This document shows, piece after piece, positions 24,980 through 33,648 of a stretch of DNA of 64,000 bases. The notes beneath the pieces were generated by a model. That model saw only the letters and a program-made list of their open reading frames with translations, did no database searches and was not told where the DNA came from. A program made the translations under genes and the position numbers. Position 1 is the first letter of the stretch. Each line of letters starts with the position of its first letter. This DNA comes from Alteromonas sp. 5E99-2 (lineage in GTDB: Bacteria > Pseudomonadota > Gammaproteobacteria > Enterobacterales > Alteromonadaceae): NCBI RefSeq assembly GCF_017368475.1, contig NZ_JAFNJE010000011.1, positions 46,937 to 110,936 on the forward strand, in the 5' to 3' direction.

Positions 24980-26335
24980 ATGAAGGAAGCAATATTAGTT
25001 GTTGATGATGACTTAGGTATTCAAAAGCAACTAAAATGGAGTTTTACAGATTATGATGTTGCATATGCGGAAGATCGCACAAGTGCTATAGCACAATTAC
25101 GACGTCATGAACCCAAAGTAGTGACGCTTGATTTAGGGCTACCGCCTGACCCTGCTAATGCCTCTGAAGGCTTAAGGACATTGGAAGAAATTTTGGCGCT
25201 TTCTCCTACAACTAAAGTGATAGTGGTGACAGGAAATAGCGATAAAGAAAATGCACTTAAAGCAATAGAGTTAGGCGCATACGATTTTTATCAGAAGCCA
25301 ATCGATTCAGACACCATCAAGCTATTAGTTGCAAGAGCTCTTAATCTATCTAATTTGGAACGAGAGAATCGTATTCTTTCCCAATCAAGTAAAGGTATGG
25401 GAAGAATTATCGGGAATAGCGAGGCTATTCAAACCGTAATGCGCAAAGCTGAAAAAATTGCGAATACGGATATTAGCACATTGTTGCAAGGCGAAAGCGG
25501 CACGGGTAAGGAAGTGTTCGCTCGCTCAATTCACGAAAATAGTCCTAGAAAAGACGAAGCGTTTGTTGCGATAAATTGTGCGTCTATCCCTGAAAACCTA
25601 TTAGAAAGTGAACTTTTTGGTTATGAAAAAGGGGCATTTACCGGAGCAAATAAAACCACGCCAGGTAAAATCGAATCGGCTCAAAACGGTACTTTGTTTT
25701 TAGATGAAATTGGTGATATGCCTATTGGTCTTCAAGCGAAAATGCTGCGTTTTTTGCAAGAACGGGTGATTGAGAGAGTGGGAGGGCGCAGTGAAATTCC
25801 CGTCAATATTCGAGTGGTGTGTGCTACTCACAGAGATTTACAGGGAATGGTTGCAGAGCAAACATTTCGAGAGGACTTGTATTATAGAGTCAGCGAAATC
25901 CCTATTTATATTCCGCCATTGAGAGACAGAGAGCAAGACATTGTTCTACTCGCAAGAACGTTTTTAGCGCAATACAAAGAAGAATTTAACTCAAAAATAA
26001 AAAGTTTCAGTGAAGGAGCTATTAACGCCATGCTTGCTCACAAGTGGCCAGGTAACATTAGAGAGCTGCAAAATAAATTGAAGTCAGCAGTCATTATGGC
26101 TGAAGGTACAGTTGTTCAAGCTGATGACTTGGGGTTAATGGAACGCAGCGACAGTATCGAAGTCTTTAACTTAAGAGAAGTACGAGAAAAGGCAGAAAGC
26201 AAAGCTATTCGAAGAGCCTACCAGCTGTCAGACTGTAATATGTCGAAAACAGCCGAAATGCTTGGAGTGACTCGCCCTACGTTGTATTCGTTAATTGATA
26301 AATATGAAATGGGCGAACTTAAAACAGGTAATTAA
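24980..26335 (+). CDS. prsR: PEP-CTERM system sigma-54 response regulator PrsR
   Basis: The 451-residue regulator has a receiver domain (acidic pocket DDD at 9-11, phosphoacceptor Asp51 in VTLDLGLPPD), an AAA+ sigma-54 activator domain (Walker A GESGTGKE; GAFTGA motif for sigma-54 contact in YEKGAFTGANKT) and a Fis-type helix-turn-helix (MSKTAEMLGVTRPTLYSLID). It should be phosphorylated by PrsK and activate sigma-54 promoters for EPS or PEP-CTERM genes elsewhere. The stop codon lies inside a 42-bp palindrome. Confidence 0.92.
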   Translation: MKEAILVVDDDLGIQKQLKWSFTDYDVAYAEDRTSAIAQLRRHEPKVVTLDLGLPPDPANASEGLRTLEEILALSPTTKVIVVTGNSDKENALKAIELGAYDFYQKPIDSDTIKLLVARALNLSNLERENRILSQSSKGMGRIIGNSEAIQTVMRKAEKIANTDISTLLQGESGTGKEVFARSIHENSPRKDEAFVAINCASIPENLLESELFGYEKGAFTGANKTTPGKIESAQNGTLFLDEIGDMPIGLQAKMLRFLQERVIERVGGRSEIPVNIRVVCATHRDLQGMVAEQTFREDLYYRVSEIPIYIPPLRDREQDIVLLARTFLAQYKEEFNSKIKSFSEGAINAMLAHKWPGNIRELQNKLKSAVIMAEGTVVQADDLGLMERSDSIEVFNLREVREKAESKAIRRAYQLSDCNMSKTAEMLGVTRPTLYSLIDKYEMGELKTGN

Positions 26336-26354
26336 TTACCTGTGCTAAGTTCGC
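26313..26354. repeat. 42-bp near-perfect palindrome at the prsR 3' end
   Basis: An outer pair GCGAACTTA (26313-26321) / TAAGTTCGC (26346-26354) encloses a perfect 20-base palindrome, ACAGGTAATTAATTACCTGT (26324-26343); only two bases per side are unpaired. It covers the prsR stop codon and ends 11 bases from the convergent RHH stop. It may be a bidirectional terminator (T-rich DNA follows on both strands) or a protein-binding site. Confidence 0.85.
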
Positions 26355-26365
26355 AATGTGGTTTA

Positions 26366-26695
26366 TTATTTTGTTTTACTTTCCAGTAATATTGGGTCCT
26401 TCTCGTTACCTAAGTGCTGCTTAGATAAAATTCGAATGATACGAGATTTGGAAATACCGGTTCTCTTTGCCACTTCAGATAAATTGTCTATGGTTTCACT
26501 ACTTAATGTAAAGGTTGCGCGCCTCATTTTAGTTTCCACATTCACCATATGTGGAACAACCATTAACCGCTCTTTTTGGCTTAGGCCGGATCTTACACCG
26601 TTGGCATAAGAAACAGCATCGTCGATAAACTGATCAGCGGTTACGAGTCGAGGTCTATCCAACTGCGTGGATTTTTTCAGGCTCGAAAAGCTCAT
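26366..26695 (-). CDS. Ribbon-helix-helix DNA-binding protein, ParA partner
   Basis: The C-terminal half carries a CopG/MetJ-type ribbon-helix-helix: strand MRRATFTLSS, helix TIDNLSEVAKRTG, then ISKSRIIRILSKQ. The N-terminal half (about 50 residues) is polar and has no recognised fold. I start it at ATG 26695 with GGGG upstream (a TTG at 26713 is possible), giving 109 residues. It overlaps the 3' end of the ParA gene by 41 bases, which indicates translational coupling. RHH proteins next to a ParA commonly bind centromere-like DNA and repress the operon; that role is inferred here. The 42-bp palindrome just beyond its stop is a candidate site. Confidence 0.78.
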   Translation of the reverse strand: MSFSSLKKSTQLDRPRLVTADQFIDDAVSYANGVRSGLSQKERLMVVPHMVNVETKMRRATFTLSSETIDNLSEVAKRTGISKSRIIRILSKQHLGNEKDPILLESKTK

Positions 26696-27344
26696 TAGTT
26701 TGTCCCCGTGCAATTAATTCTTCAATGATACTGCGGATTTCAACAGCGGCTTTACCATCGGGCTCACTTTCCATTACCGACATACCCGATTCTTCTGAAT
26801 CATCGTACATATTTCGACTGTAGGTTACTGAATTTAAAACAGGAACTTCGAAAGAGCGACAAACTTCTTTTGCATCTAATATTCTACTCGCTAAGGAGGG
26901 TAATGATGGGCATTGGGTAATCACGAAAGCCGCATTCATATTAGGATTGACCATTTTACAGGTGGATAAAACATCTTCCATATGAGGAACAGTTTTTAAG
27001 TCTCTACGCTTGGGTCGTAGAGGTATTAGAATATGATCGGCTACTGCCATTGATGATCTCAACGCTAAGTTATCTTGACCTCCACAGTCAATGATGACGT
27101 AATCGTAGTGGTTTCTTAAACTCATTAATTCATTGCGTATTTTTCCGTATAACTGAACACAGTTGATATCAGGAAGGTCGTCGTTGCTGGTTCTCTCTTG
27201 GATCCAGTCAGAGGTTGTACGCTGAGGGTCGCAGTCAACCATCAATACAGACGCATCTTTCTCTGTTCTCAAATATACCGCAATATTTTGCGCTAGGCAG
27301 CTTTTACCACTTCCGCCTTTTTCACCGCCAATCAACACTATCAT
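26655..27344 (-). CDS. ParA/MinD-type ATPase
   Basis: The 229-residue ATPase has the deviant Walker A KGGSGKS (residues 9-15) with the signature lysine, VLMVDCDPQRTTSDWIQER, and YVIIDCGGQDNLALR. There is no N-terminal DNA-binding domain, so it is the short type Ib class found on plasmids and as orphan chromosomal copies that position cargo. With its overlapping RHH partner it forms a compact partition-like cassette. No replication gene or chromosomal parB is nearby, so it is not the main chromosomal parAB. GAGGAAC is the ribosome-binding site. Confidence 0.85.
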   Translation of the reverse strand: MIVLIGGEKGGSGKSCLAQNIAVYLRTEKDASVLMVDCDPQRTTSDWIQERTSNDDLPDINCVQLYGKIRNELMSLRNHYDYVIIDCGGQDNLALRSSMAVADHILIPLRPKRRDLKTVPHMEDVLSTCKMVNPNMNAAFVITQCPSLPSLASRILDAKEVCRSFEVPVLNSVTYSRNMYDDSEESGMSVMESEPDGKAAVEIRSIIEELIARGQTNELFEPEKIHAVG

Positions 27345-27439
27345 AATTTGTTCCTCAACATGGTCTTAGTACAAAGTTAGGACAAGCTTCAATAAGAAGA
27401 CGGATGAAAAATTATCTATAGGGATGGATATTTATACTT

Positions 27440-27496
27440 TTTTATAAAAAGTTCAGAATACTCTGTAGCGCTATTAGGTGGAGCTGCTACAGAGTA
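27440..27496 (-). terminator. Probable terminator of the peroxiredoxin-glutaredoxin gene
   Basis: TACTCTGTAGC (27459-27469) and GCTACAGAGTA (27486-27496) form a perfect 11-bp stem just past the stop of the minus-strand gene. A T-rich stretch follows on the minus strand after about eight bases. The spacing is a little long for a standard terminator. Confidence 0.55.
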
Positions 27497-27510
27497 TGAA
27501 AAGTCATCGG

Positions 27511-28263
27511 TTACTGGGCGTTGAAGTAAGCTTCTAGGTCATCGCTTCCGCCAATGTGCTGTCCATCTATAAATACTTGAGGAACAGTACTTCTTCCTGT
27601 TACGGCGCGTAAAGAAAGGCTGCTTGCATCTTTGCCCATAGCGATTTCTTCATAAGGCATTTTATGCTGGCTCAGCAAAGCTTTTGCTTTTGTACAGAAA
27701 GGACAATTGGGTTTTGTGAAAATACTCACCGCAGCACTACACACTGCGTCTGGAGCAACATGTTTTAGCATAGTATCAGCATCAGACACTTCAAACGGGT
27801 CGCCTGGAAGGTCTGGCTCAATAAACATTTTATCGATAACCTTGTCTTTAACTAACATAGAATAACGCCAGCTACGCTTACCAAAACCTAAATCATTTTT
27901 GTCTACAAGAAGACCCATTCCATCGGTAAATTCACCATTACCGTCAGGCAATACTTCAATATTGCTAGCTTCTTGATCTTGCGCCCATGCATTCATTACA
28001 AACGTATCGTTAACAGAGATACATACAATGCCGTCGATACCGTTTGATTTGAAAACGTCGGCAAGTTCATTGTAACGAGGTAAGTGGGTAGACGAACAGG
28101 TAGGTGTGAATGCACCAGGTAAAGAAAACACAACGATATTTTTTCCTGCGAAGATATCGTCAGTGGTTTTACTTATCCAATCTTCGCCATCGCGGATCGC
28201 AAAGGTAACATTTGGAACTGTCTGTCCTTCTCGATTAGGAAATTTTGCATTAGTTTCGCTCAT
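27511..28263 (-). CDS. Peroxiredoxin-glutaredoxin fusion
   Basis: The 250-residue hybrid has an N-terminal Prx5-type peroxiredoxin (peroxidatic Cys56 in PGAFTPTCSSTHLP) and a C-terminal glutaredoxin (active site Cys187-Pro-Phe-Cys190 in KPNCPFCTKAK, with TVPQVFIDG and GGSDDL glutathione-binding loops). Hybrids of this kind, as in Haemophilus, reduce peroxides with glutathione supplied through the fused glutaredoxin. It is cytoplasmic. The divergent gene upstream starts 66 bases away; I saw no clear OxyR site. Confidence 0.95.
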   Translation of the reverse strand: MSETNAKFPNREGQTVPNVTFAIRDGEDWISKTTDDIFAGKNIVVFSLPGAFTPTCSSTHLPRYNELADVFKSNGIDGIVCISVNDTFVMNAWAQDQEASNIEVLPDGNGEFTDGMGLLVDKNDLGFGKRSWRYSMLVKDKVIDKMFIEPDLPGDPFEVSDADTMLKHVAPDAVCSAAVSIFTKPNCPFCTKAKALLSQHKMPYEEIAMGKDASSLSLRAVTGRSTVPQVFIDGQHIGGSDDLEAYFNAQ

Positions 28264-28329
28264 AGTGATTAACTCCGTCAGTGATTTTGGTAAAGTGTAG
28301 CGTATGTCATCCTATTTAGGGCAAGTGAA

Positions 28330-29349
28330 TTGTACAAATTAATTGTTATCACTTTTATTTTTTTCTCTTTCCAATTATGTGCTAGTCCCCTTGATAGCGC
28401 ATTTGGTCGTTTTCAGCAGTTGTATGAACAAAGGTTTAAAGCAGTAGAATCATGTGGTACCCAATCTGAATTTGTTGTTTGTTCAGATAAACTCCGAAAT
28501 ACGGGGGTGGCGCCTTATATATTGCACCACGGCGATAAAACCGCAAAAACCGTTGTACTGTTTCATGGTTTGAGTGACTCGCCTTACTATATGCGCCCTA
28601 TTGCAGATTATTTATTTGATTTAGGGATGAACGTCGTTGTGCCATTGTTGCCTGCTCATGGCGTGAAAGATGAAGCTGACGCAAAAGCAGCAATGTTAGA
28701 CTATGACTTGTCCGAGCATTGGCAAAAACACGTATCTGATGTCATGGCAATAGCACCTGAATTTGGTGACACAGTGATTATTGGTGGATTTTCTACCGGC
28801 GGTGCCTTGTCTGTCGATTACTCATTGCGAAACCCCGACAATATTAGTGGAATTTTGCTGTTTTCTGGGGCGTTAGCACTATCTGGAAATGCGGAGAACC
28901 TCTCTAAGATATGGGGAATACCTCGCTTGGCTCGCTGGTTAGACAGAAAGTATGTTTCGACTCATCAAAACCCTTATAAATACTCAGGCGTGCCAAATTC
29001 TTCAGGCATCGAGCTGATGGAAATTATTAAGTCTATAAGAGATAAGTTAGATGAAGGTGAGCGTATTCGTCAACCTGTATTTGTTGCGCATTCTGAAGCT
29101 GATTTAACTGTGCCTATTGACGGCGTAAAGAACTTATTGAATTACAGTGATGGACAAAACACGGTGTTTTATATTCATGACAGTAACCAATTATGCCATG
29201 CAGATTTGGTGTTAGATAAAGCACATGCTTCAAACATCAAAATAGATAAAGACAGTGTAGACCCAAGAAATGCTTGTGCAATTCCTAAGGCAAACCCACT
29301 ATTTTCAAAAATGACTAACTTACTGGATATTTATTTTCTTGGTTTGTAA
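28330..29349 (+). CDS. Exported alpha/beta hydrolase
   Basis: The 339-residue protein begins at TTG 28330 with AGGG upstream. YKLIVITFIFFSFQLCAS forms a signal peptide, so it is probably periplasmic. The alpha/beta-hydrolase core has VVLFHGLSDSPYYMRPIADY (oxyanion region) and the nucleophile elbow GGFSTGGAL, with a later Asp in HSEADLTVPIDG and a His near the C-terminus (SNQLCHADLV). The pattern suggests a carboxylesterase or monoacylglycerol-lipase-like enzyme. Substrate unknown. It is a single gene that shares a bidirectional terminator with the dipeptidase. Confidence 0.8.
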   Translation: MYKLIVITFIFFSFQLCASPLDSAFGRFQQLYEQRFKAVESCGTQSEFVVCSDKLRNTGVAPYILHHGDKTAKTVVLFHGLSDSPYYMRPIADYLFDLGMNVVVPLLPAHGVKDEADAKAAMLDYDLSEHWQKHVSDVMAIAPEFGDTVIIGGFSTGGALSVDYSLRNPDNISGILLFSGALALSGNAENLSKIWGIPRLARWLDRKYVSTHQNPYKYSGVPNSSGIELMEIIKSIRDKLDEGERIRQPVFVAHSEADLTVPIDGVKNLLNYSDGQNTVFYIHDSNQLCHADLVLDKAHASNIKIDKDSVDPRNACAIPKANPLFSKMTNLLDIYFLGL

Positions 29350-29354
29350 AACGT

Positions 29355-29384
29355 AAAAAGCTGGGCATTTGAGCCCAGCTTTTT
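29355..29384. terminator. Bidirectional terminator, hydrolase / dipeptidase
   Basis: AAAAAGCTGGGC (29355-29366), loop ATTTGA, GCCCAGCTTTTT (29373-29384): a perfect 12-bp stem with A and T runs, between two convergent genes. Confidence 0.92.
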
Positions 29385-29397
29385 AAAATAGAAACAA

Positions 29398-30600
29398 CTA
29401 GCTTTTTTGGGCGGCAACCCGCTCGACTTCTTTCCATACGCGAAGTACGTTACCGCTTAAAATCATTTTAATTTCCTTTTCACTATAACCACGGTTTATC
29501 AATCCTTGGACCAGATTTGGGAAAGTTGATACGTCTTTTAATCCAATGGGAAGCGTATCACCTACACCGTCAAAATCTGAACCAATGCCGATGTGTTCCA
29601 CACCCACTAATTTTGCAACGTGATCAATATGGTCCAAGACATCGTTTAATGTACTAAAAGGGTAAGGATTCTGTTTTTTATAACTTTCCTCGAAGTTTTT
29701 CGCTTGTTCACTGTCTGCACCATTGGCATCAATAACCGCTTTTTCGGCAAAATTGTATTTAATTCGCCATGCTCGGGCTTCTTTAGTAACGAAGCTAGAG
29801 CCAAAGTTAATCATGATCACACCTTCTTTTGACGCTAAGGCTTTGATCATATCGTCGGTCATATTGCGTTCAAATTCAGGTGTAAACGTTCTCAATGACG
29901 AATGTGAGGCAATAACAGGGGCATGTGTACGTTCAATGACTTGAAAAAAGGCATCGTCTGACACATGGGAAATATCAATAATGATACCGATGTCATTCAT
30001 GTGGCCTACAAGCTCTTTGCCAAAGGGGCTGAGTCCTTTCCATTGTCTACGTAAATCATAGGAAGAGTCACTAATATGGTTACTCTGTGAGTGTGCTAGC
30101 GTAATGTAGCGTATTCCTCTTTCGTAAAAGGCTTTAAGGTTCTCTATGCTACCTTGTATTGGCGATCCGTTTTCCATTCCCATGGGCAAAGAAATTAAGC
30201 CCTTTGAAAATTGCTCTTCTACATCGGCAACAGATTTGGCTATGGCAAATTTATCAGGTGCGCGATGAACAATGGATTCCACTGAATCAATAAGTTGGTG
30301 AGCTAGTTGGGTTGATTGGTCGGAATTGTCCAAACTCGCAGGTACGTAAATTGACATAAAGGGCGCGTTTAACCCACCAGATACTGCTCTGGGGTAATCA
30401 AAGTCACCCCCTTGGGTAGCTTTAGTGACGTCGACCCACTTTTTATGTACACGGTAAGGCACGTCTATGTGGCCATCCACAATAATGGTGTCTTGTGCAA
30501 TGGCGTGTGCTTTATCTGAAATTTGTAGGGTTTGCGCACTGCTTGAAATTGATAATGTGAGTGCCGCTGCAAGTAAAGATTGAGTAAATATTCTATTCAT
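29398..30600 (-). CDS. M19 family membrane (renal-type) dipeptidase
   Basis: The 400-residue protein has a signal peptide (cleavage near SSAQT) and the metal-dependent amidohydrolase barrel of peptidase family M19. Visible blocks are VDGHIDVPYRVHKKW with the first His-x-Asp ligands, the bridging Glu in LPMGMENGSP, IIDISHVSDDAFF, VIASHSSLRTF with two His ligands, and GIGSDFDGVG with the catalytic-site Asp. Such enzymes cleave dipeptides, including D-amino-acid-containing ones, with two zinc ions. It probably acts in the periplasm in peptide scavenging. Single gene. Confidence 0.93.
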   Translation of the reverse strand: MNRIFTQSLLAAALTLSISSSAQTLQISDKAHAIAQDTIIVDGHIDVPYRVHKKWVDVTKATQGGDFDYPRAVSGGLNAPFMSIYVPASLDNSDQSTQLAHQLIDSVESIVHRAPDKFAIAKSVADVEEQFSKGLISLPMGMENGSPIQGSIENLKAFYERGIRYITLAHSQSNHISDSSYDLRRQWKGLSPFGKELVGHMNDIGIIIDISHVSDDAFFQVIERTHAPVIASHSSLRTFTPEFERNMTDDMIKALASKEGVIMINFGSSFVTKEARAWRIKYNFAEKAVIDANGADSEQAKNFEESYKKQNPYPFSTLNDVLDHIDHVAKLVGVEHIGIGSDFDGVGDTLPIGLKDVSTFPNLVQGLINRGYSEKEIKMILSGNVLRVWKEVERVAAQKS

Positions 30601-30794
30601 AGTTATTGGTATTAAATTTTTTGTTGATTTTTCTCACCCTATCACCATATCAATATGAATTGAATGACATCACTAAAAATTTGCGTAATACTGAATGCCA
30701 AATTTTTAGAGTTAGACTTCTAATTTTTACAGTGGTGAACGATGTCATCTAAGCTCAGAACCACATAATATTAATAAAAAAGAGTATTCGATTT

Positions 30795-31544
30795 ATGGCT
30801 ATGAATTTCGTGCCGCTAGACAAAAAGAAACACAAAGACTTAAAAGTAACTTTAGACCGTAGTCTTCCTCACGCAAAAAGTTCGCACCTTTCTGCTGCGG
30901 GTATCAGAGAATACGCACAACTTAGTGCCTCTATGCCTATTATCTTTATAAAAGACCCACAAGACAATTACCGTTCTGTAGGTGTTTTGGGTATCGAACA
31001 AGACGTGAACTTATTCTTAGCCACCGAAAAATGGAAAGGCCCTTATGTGCCAATGAACGTACTGCGCTACCCATTTGATGTACGTCAAGACGGCGACAAA
31101 CTAGGTGTATACATTGACGAAAACAGCGACTTGATCAAGAAAGATGAAGGCGAGCCTTTGTTTGATGGCGATAACGCGTCTGAATATTTGATGGAAAGAC
31201 AAAAGTTTCTAACTGATTTAGCGAATAGCGAATTACAAACTAAAGCTTTTATTGATGTAATTACGGAATTAGATTTAGTTGAAGAAATTCAACTTTTAGT
31301 AGCTTACACCAATGGCGACAAGCGCAATGTAACGGGCATGTTCTCTATCAATGAAAAGAAACTACTAGATCTTGATGATGCTAAAGTCATTGAGCTTCAT
31401 AAGAAAGGCTATTTAGGCGCTTGTTATTCCCTTATGCTTTCTTTGGGTCAGTTGTCTCGTTTGGTTGAATTATCAAATGATACTGAAAACCCAATTCAAG
31501 CGTTACAAATTCAACGTCCTTCAGAAGAACAAAAAACGGCATAG
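30795..31544 (+). CDS. SapC family protein
   Basis: The 249-residue protein matches the SapC family, named from a Campylobacter S-layer locus: FVPLDKKKHKDLKV at the start, FIKDPQDNYRSVGVLG, and WKGPYVPMNVLRYPF. It has no signal peptide. In Alteromonadales SapC genes often lie near tryptophan halogenase or TonB-receptor genes, but none are adjacent here. Function is not established. A clear terminator follows, separating it from the dcw cluster. Confidence 0.92.
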   Translation: MAMNFVPLDKKKHKDLKVTLDRSLPHAKSSHLSAAGIREYAQLSASMPIIFIKDPQDNYRSVGVLGIEQDVNLFLATEKWKGPYVPMNVLRYPFDVRQDGDKLGVYIDENSDLIKKDEGEPLFDGDNASEYLMERQKFLTDLANSELQTKAFIDVITELDLVEEIQLLVAYTNGDKRNVTGMFSINEKKLLDLDDAKVIELHKKGYLGACYSLMLSLGQLSRLVELSNDTENPIQALQIQRPSEEQKTA

Positions 31545-31559
31545 TCGTTAGTTTCTTTT

Positions 31560-31589
31560 AAAAGCCAGCTTTTACAGCTGGCTTTTTTT
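31560..31589 (+). terminator. Rho-independent terminator of sapC
   Basis: AAAAGCCAGCT (31560-31570), loop TTTAC, AGCTGGCTTTTTTT (31576-31589), a textbook stem and T run. Confidence 0.92.
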
Positions 31590-31791
31590 GTATAGAAAAC
31601 TCGAAAACACAGTAAAACACTAATAAATTGGCGTTACAGGCGACTAATTTCAAACTAGTTATACAATTCTCAAACACTTAAAGTCATACAATTTTCTAAT
31701 AAAGCCTCATCAAATCAGCCACTTCACTAGCTTGCATTTTAATTTGTTCGAAATCCTGTCATTAAGGTGGCAATTTTATCCCATATTTGCC

Positions 31792-31820
31792 TTGACGTGG
31801 CACATAGGGGTAACTAAACT
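31792..31820 (+). promoter_or_regulatory. Candidate P-mra promoter of the dcw cluster
   Basis: TTGACG (31792-31797) and TAAACT (31815-31820) are 17 bp apart, ahead of mraZ. The -35 matches the consensus at five of six positions, the -10 at four. The rest of the gap from 31590 to 31791 is AT-rich with nothing else I recognise. Confidence 0.6.
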
Positions 31821-31825
31821 GACAA

Positions 31826-31855
31826 AAGTGGGTAAAAGTGGTGAATAGTGGATAA
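31826..31855 (+). promoter_or_regulatory. MraZ-binding direct repeats
   Basis: Three TGG-core repeats, AAAGTGGGTA, AAAGTGGTGA and ATAGTGGATA, occur back to back at exact 10-bp spacing, 70 bases before mraZ. In E. coli MraZ binds TGGG repeats with 5-base spacers here and represses the cluster, so autoregulation is expected. Confidence 0.85.
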
Positions 31856-31925
31856 TAATAGTCTTCTATTACAGAACAGAACTCAAAAATAAGAAAAACA
31901 GCATTATACAAAAAAGGCTAGGGGA

Positions 31926-32384
31926 ATGTTCCGCGGCGCTAACGCAATCAACTTAGACAGCAAAGGGCGGCTGGCAATACCTACAAAGTATCGCCGGGCG
32001 CTTGTCGATGATTGCGCAGGACAACTGGTCTGTACGATAGACACAAAACAAAGCTGTTTACTGCTTTACCCACTACATGAATGGGAAGAAATTGAGATGA
32101 AGTTACTCAAGCTCTCTACCATGATTGAACAAGAAAACCGACTACAACGTTTGCTTTTAGGTAACGCGACTGAAGGCGAAATGGATAAAACAGGTCGTAT
32201 TAACCTTTCTCAACACCTTCTTCAATACGCTGGATTAGATAAACAAATTATGTTGGTTGGTAAACTCAATCGTTTTGAAATTTGGGATGCCAATACATGG
32301 TCTGCGCAAATCTCCGCGGATGTTGAAACAGAACGAGCTGGTGGGTTCGAACTCACTGAACGTCTACAGGATTTCTCATTATGA
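31926..32384 (+). CDS. mraZ: Transcriptional regulator MraZ
   Basis: MraZ is a ring-forming DNA-binding protein that represses its own dcw operon. The 152-residue sequence has the two AbrB-like halves: [20 protein letters not shown], then YRRALVD, and [20 protein letters not shown]. It is the first gene of the cluster, preceded by three candidate binding repeats. Its stop overlaps the rsmH start by four bases. Confidence 0.97.
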   Translation: MFRGANAINLDSKGRLAIPTKYRRALVDDCAGQLVCTIDTKQSCLLLYPLHEWEEIEMKLLKLSTMIEQENRLQRLLLGNATEGEMDKTGRINLSQHLLQYAGLDKQIMLVGKLNRFEIWDANTWSAQISADVETERAGGFELTERLQDFSL

Positions 32385-33331
32385 GTTTACCTGCCGATGC
32401 GCCAAACCCTCATACCTCTGTTCTTTTAAATGAATGTTTAGAAGGCTTAAACATTAAGCCTGATGGTATTTATGTCGATGCCACATTTGGTCGTGGTGGT
32501 CATAGCAAGCAAATATTGTCTCAGTTGGATTTAAATGGGCGCCTTATCGCTTTCGATCGAGACCCGCAAGCTATTGCTGTGGGTGAACAACTCATGTCGG
32601 AAGATGAGCGATTTACCATTATTCACAGTGCATTTGGTGACATGGACAGCGTACTCGATGAAATGGAGTTAACGGGCAAAATAGACGGTGTGTTAATGGA
32701 TTTAGGTGTGTCTTCGCCCCAGTTGGATCAAGCTGAGCGAGGGTTTAGTTTTAACAAAGATGGTCCATTAGATATGCGTATGGACACTTCGAAAGGACTA
32801 AGTGCAGCCGAATGGTTAAACTCTGCTGATGAGCAAGATATCGCACAAGTTTTGAAAGAATTTGGTGAAGAAAAATTTGGTAAACGTATTGCACATCACA
32901 TAGTGAATACGCGAGTGGAGAATCCGGTTTTACGTACGCTTCAGTTAGTCACGTTAATTGATGAAGCTCTTCCTGTAAAAGATAAGTTTAAACACCCAGC
33001 TACTCGTTCGTTTCAAGGTATTCGTATTTATATTAATGCAGAACTAGAGCAGCTTCGGGTAGGTTTAAAAGCGGCGACTCATGTACTGGCCACTTCAGGA
33101 CGTATGGCGATTATTAGTTTTCATTCGCTAGAAGATCGAATGGTTAAGCGTTTTATGAAAGAACAAAGTAAAGGAAAGGTTTTCCCTCCAGGCTTTCCTG
33201 TTACGCAAGAAGAAATTGATAAAGACCGAATTTTGAATCTGGTTGGTAAAGCCATTAAGCCAACAAAAGACGAAATTGAAGTGAATACCCGCTCCCGAAG
33301 TGCAGTGCTGAGGGTGGCTGAGAAACGATGA
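32381..33331 (+). CDS. rsmH: 16S rRNA m4C1402 methyltransferase RsmH
   Basis: RsmH N4-methylates C1402 in the ribosomal P site. The 316-residue enzyme has [14 protein letters not shown], the SAM-binding [35 protein letters not shown], and [16 protein letters not shown]. It overlaps mraZ and ftsL by four bases at each end, in its standard dcw position. Confidence 0.97.
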   Translation: MSLPADAPNPHTSVLLNECLEGLNIKPDGIYVDATFGRGGHSKQILSQLDLNGRLIAFDRDPQAIAVGEQLMSEDERFTIIHSAFGDMDSVLDEMELTGKIDGVLMDLGVSSPQLDQAERGFSFNKDGPLDMRMDTSKGLSAAEWLNSADEQDIAQVLKEFGEEKFGKRIAHHIVNTRVENPVLRTLQLVTLIDEALPVKDKFKHPATRSFQGIRIYINAELEQLRVGLKAATHVLATSGRMAIISFHSLEDRMVKRFMKEQSKGKVFPPGFPVTQEEIDKDRILNLVGKAIKPTKDEIEVNTRSRSAVLRVAEKR

Positions 33332-33648
33332 GGCCAGCAGCGACAAACTTCAACCTCCTGCTCATTTTAGTGAGTGATTTATCCCGTCTAAAGCTACGGG
33401 TTTTGTTGTTTATAGCGGTAGTAACAAGCGCTATGGGGGTTATCCTGTCCACTCATCACAATCGCCAACAAATTATTGCCTTAGAACAACTCATGCGTGA
33501 AAAAGACGATCTTGACGTTGAGTGGCGTAATCTTGTACTCGAACAACGTGCACTGACTGAGCACAATCGCATTGAAACGCGAGTGCAAAAGCAATTGAAT
33601 ATGCATCGACCTTCTGTTGACGACGAAGTCGTCGTGAGGGTGAAATAA
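33328..33648 (+). CDS. ftsL: Cell division protein FtsL
   Basis: FtsL is a small bitopic division protein that forms a complex with FtsB and FtsQ. The 106-residue sequence has a short cytoplasmic N-terminus, one membrane helix (about 25-44), and a periplasmic coiled coil ([20 protein letters not shown] and onward, about 46-90). Sequence conservation is low as usual, but position between rsmH and ftsI, size and topology settle it. It overlaps both neighbours. Confidence 0.93.
   Translation: MRPAATNFNLLLILVSDLSRLKLRVLLFIAVVTSAMGVILSTHHNRQQIIALEQLMREKDDLDVEWRNLVLEQRALTEHNRIETRVQKQLNMHRPSVDDEVVVRVK

Noticed and set aside
26655-27344. Main chromosomal parA
   Set aside because: It is the short type Ib class, its partner is an RHH protein rather than ParB, and no gidAB or origin genes are near.
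28330-28390. Lipoprotein signal in the alpha/beta hydrolase (Cys near residue 17)
   Set aside because: The residues before the Cys (FQL) do not fit a lipobox; a standard signal peptide with cleavage after LCA is more likely.
31798-31803. TGGCAC as a possible sigma-54 -24 element before mraZ
   Set aside because: No TTGC-type -12 element at the required distance; the bases fall within the spacer of a better sigma-70 candidate.
31826-31855. Short tandem repeats as a CRISPR remnant or microsatellite
   Set aside because: Only three 10-base units without spacers, in the expected MraZ-binding position.
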